Below are positions 32,580-32,841 of a DNA stretch of 32,841 nucleotides, piece after piece. Origin of the DNA: Xenococcaceae cyanobacterium MO_234.B1. Lineage in GTDB: Bacteria; Cyanobacteriota; Cyanobacteriia; Cyanobacteriales; Xenococcaceae. The notes below the pieces were generated by a model, which had not been told where the DNA came from, made no database searches, and saw nothing but the letters and a program-made list of their open reading frames with translations. A program made the position numbers and the translations under genes. The stretch is taken from NCBI GenBank assembly GCA_030064915.1, contig JASJEK010000078.1, forward strand, positions 1-32,841, in the 5' to 3' direction. The stretch's first letter is position 1; each line of letters begins with the position of its first letter.

Positions 32580-32841
32580 CGACGAAGTACGAAAATCTCG
32601 TGTTTTATCAATCGGGCGCAGCATCTGGCAACGGCAAATCCTTGCTCTTGTGAGGAGGTAGAATTTTGGCTCTTCCGTAATTCCCGTGGTAGACACTAGA
32701 TATGGTGGGTGGTCAGGTAAGACTAAGTAGTCGGACATAAATTTTGATGACTGTGTTAACTTTTGTAAAATCTTCAAACCCTATTGGAACAAGAGATATC
32801 TGTTTTTACATTTCTTAATACAGTGCCGTTTACTTATGTCC
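32580..32841. other. Unassigned DNA at window end
   Basis: The frame of the IS5-like remnant stays open to a stop at 32697-32699 without recognisable homology. A minus-strand ORF here lacks any family signature. Nothing else can be supported. Confidence 0.3.

Noticed and set aside
1-32841. tRNA and rRNA genes
   Set aside because: No cloverleaf with a GGTTCGA-type arm and no rRNA-like segments were noticed on either strand.

Overview
The window is cyanobacterial. It opens inside psbA (photosystem II D1), carries many HIP1 octamers (GCGATCGC), and holds typical cyanobacterial genes: an EbsA-like protein, DnaK3 with its DnaJ, and fused CbiE-CbiT. Base composition is AT-rich apart from small GC-rich palindromic islands. 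The genus cannot be fixed from this sequence.

Layout. 1-9.8 kb is core: psbA with a strong terminator; an EbsA-like gene and a phosphotransacetylase-family gene; a small HMA metal-binding protein; MltA and a GT4 glycosyltransferase; then dnaK3, dnaJ and ttcA on one strand. 9.8-11.3 kb is a small accessory patch on the minus strand: a Uma2-type nuclease, a MazEF-like toxin-antitoxin pair and the N-terminal stump of an IscB protein. 11.3-16.1 kb is again mostly core: HAD phosphatase, small membrane protein, CbiET, RsmI and the Mrp/ApbC iron-sulfur carrier. 16.1-17.7 kb holds two damaged signalling genes in divergent orientation: a REC-histidine kinase with an internal REC deletion and a 3' end cut off by a MITE, and a LuxR-type response regulator lacking the first half of its receiver domain. 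17.7-22.3 kb has an SPFH protein, a serralysin-like zinc metalloprotease and a GT2 glycosyltransferase.

22.5-32.8 kb is a graveyard of mobile elements. Two 105-bp inverted repeats, each with a 47-nt hairpin, bound about 3 kb of broken transposase. That transposase is split by an IS630-like relic, whose own right inverted repeat is split by a 166-bp MITE with a 9-bp target duplication. A frameshifted ISKra4-type transposase follows and has beheaded a pentapeptide-repeat gene. Next come C-terminal fragments of a NACHT NTPase and of a tyrosine recombinase.

The most notable structure is at 28330-31746: a nested pair of group II introns (twintron). The outer intron begins on the last base of the recombinase stop codon. 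Its reverse transcriptase ORF is interrupted at codon 70 by a complete, apparently intact inner group II intron (29202-31582) encoding a 562-residue RT-maturase-HNH protein with domains V and VI. Removing the inner intron exactly restores the outer frame (...DNQG-KNTAGVD...). The inner intron's presumed EBS1 loop matches the six exon bases 5' of the junction perfectly. The outer intron is truncated soon afterwards, so the inner one now sits in a dead host. The last 1.1 kb is largely unassigned and contains a probable IS5-type transposase remnant.
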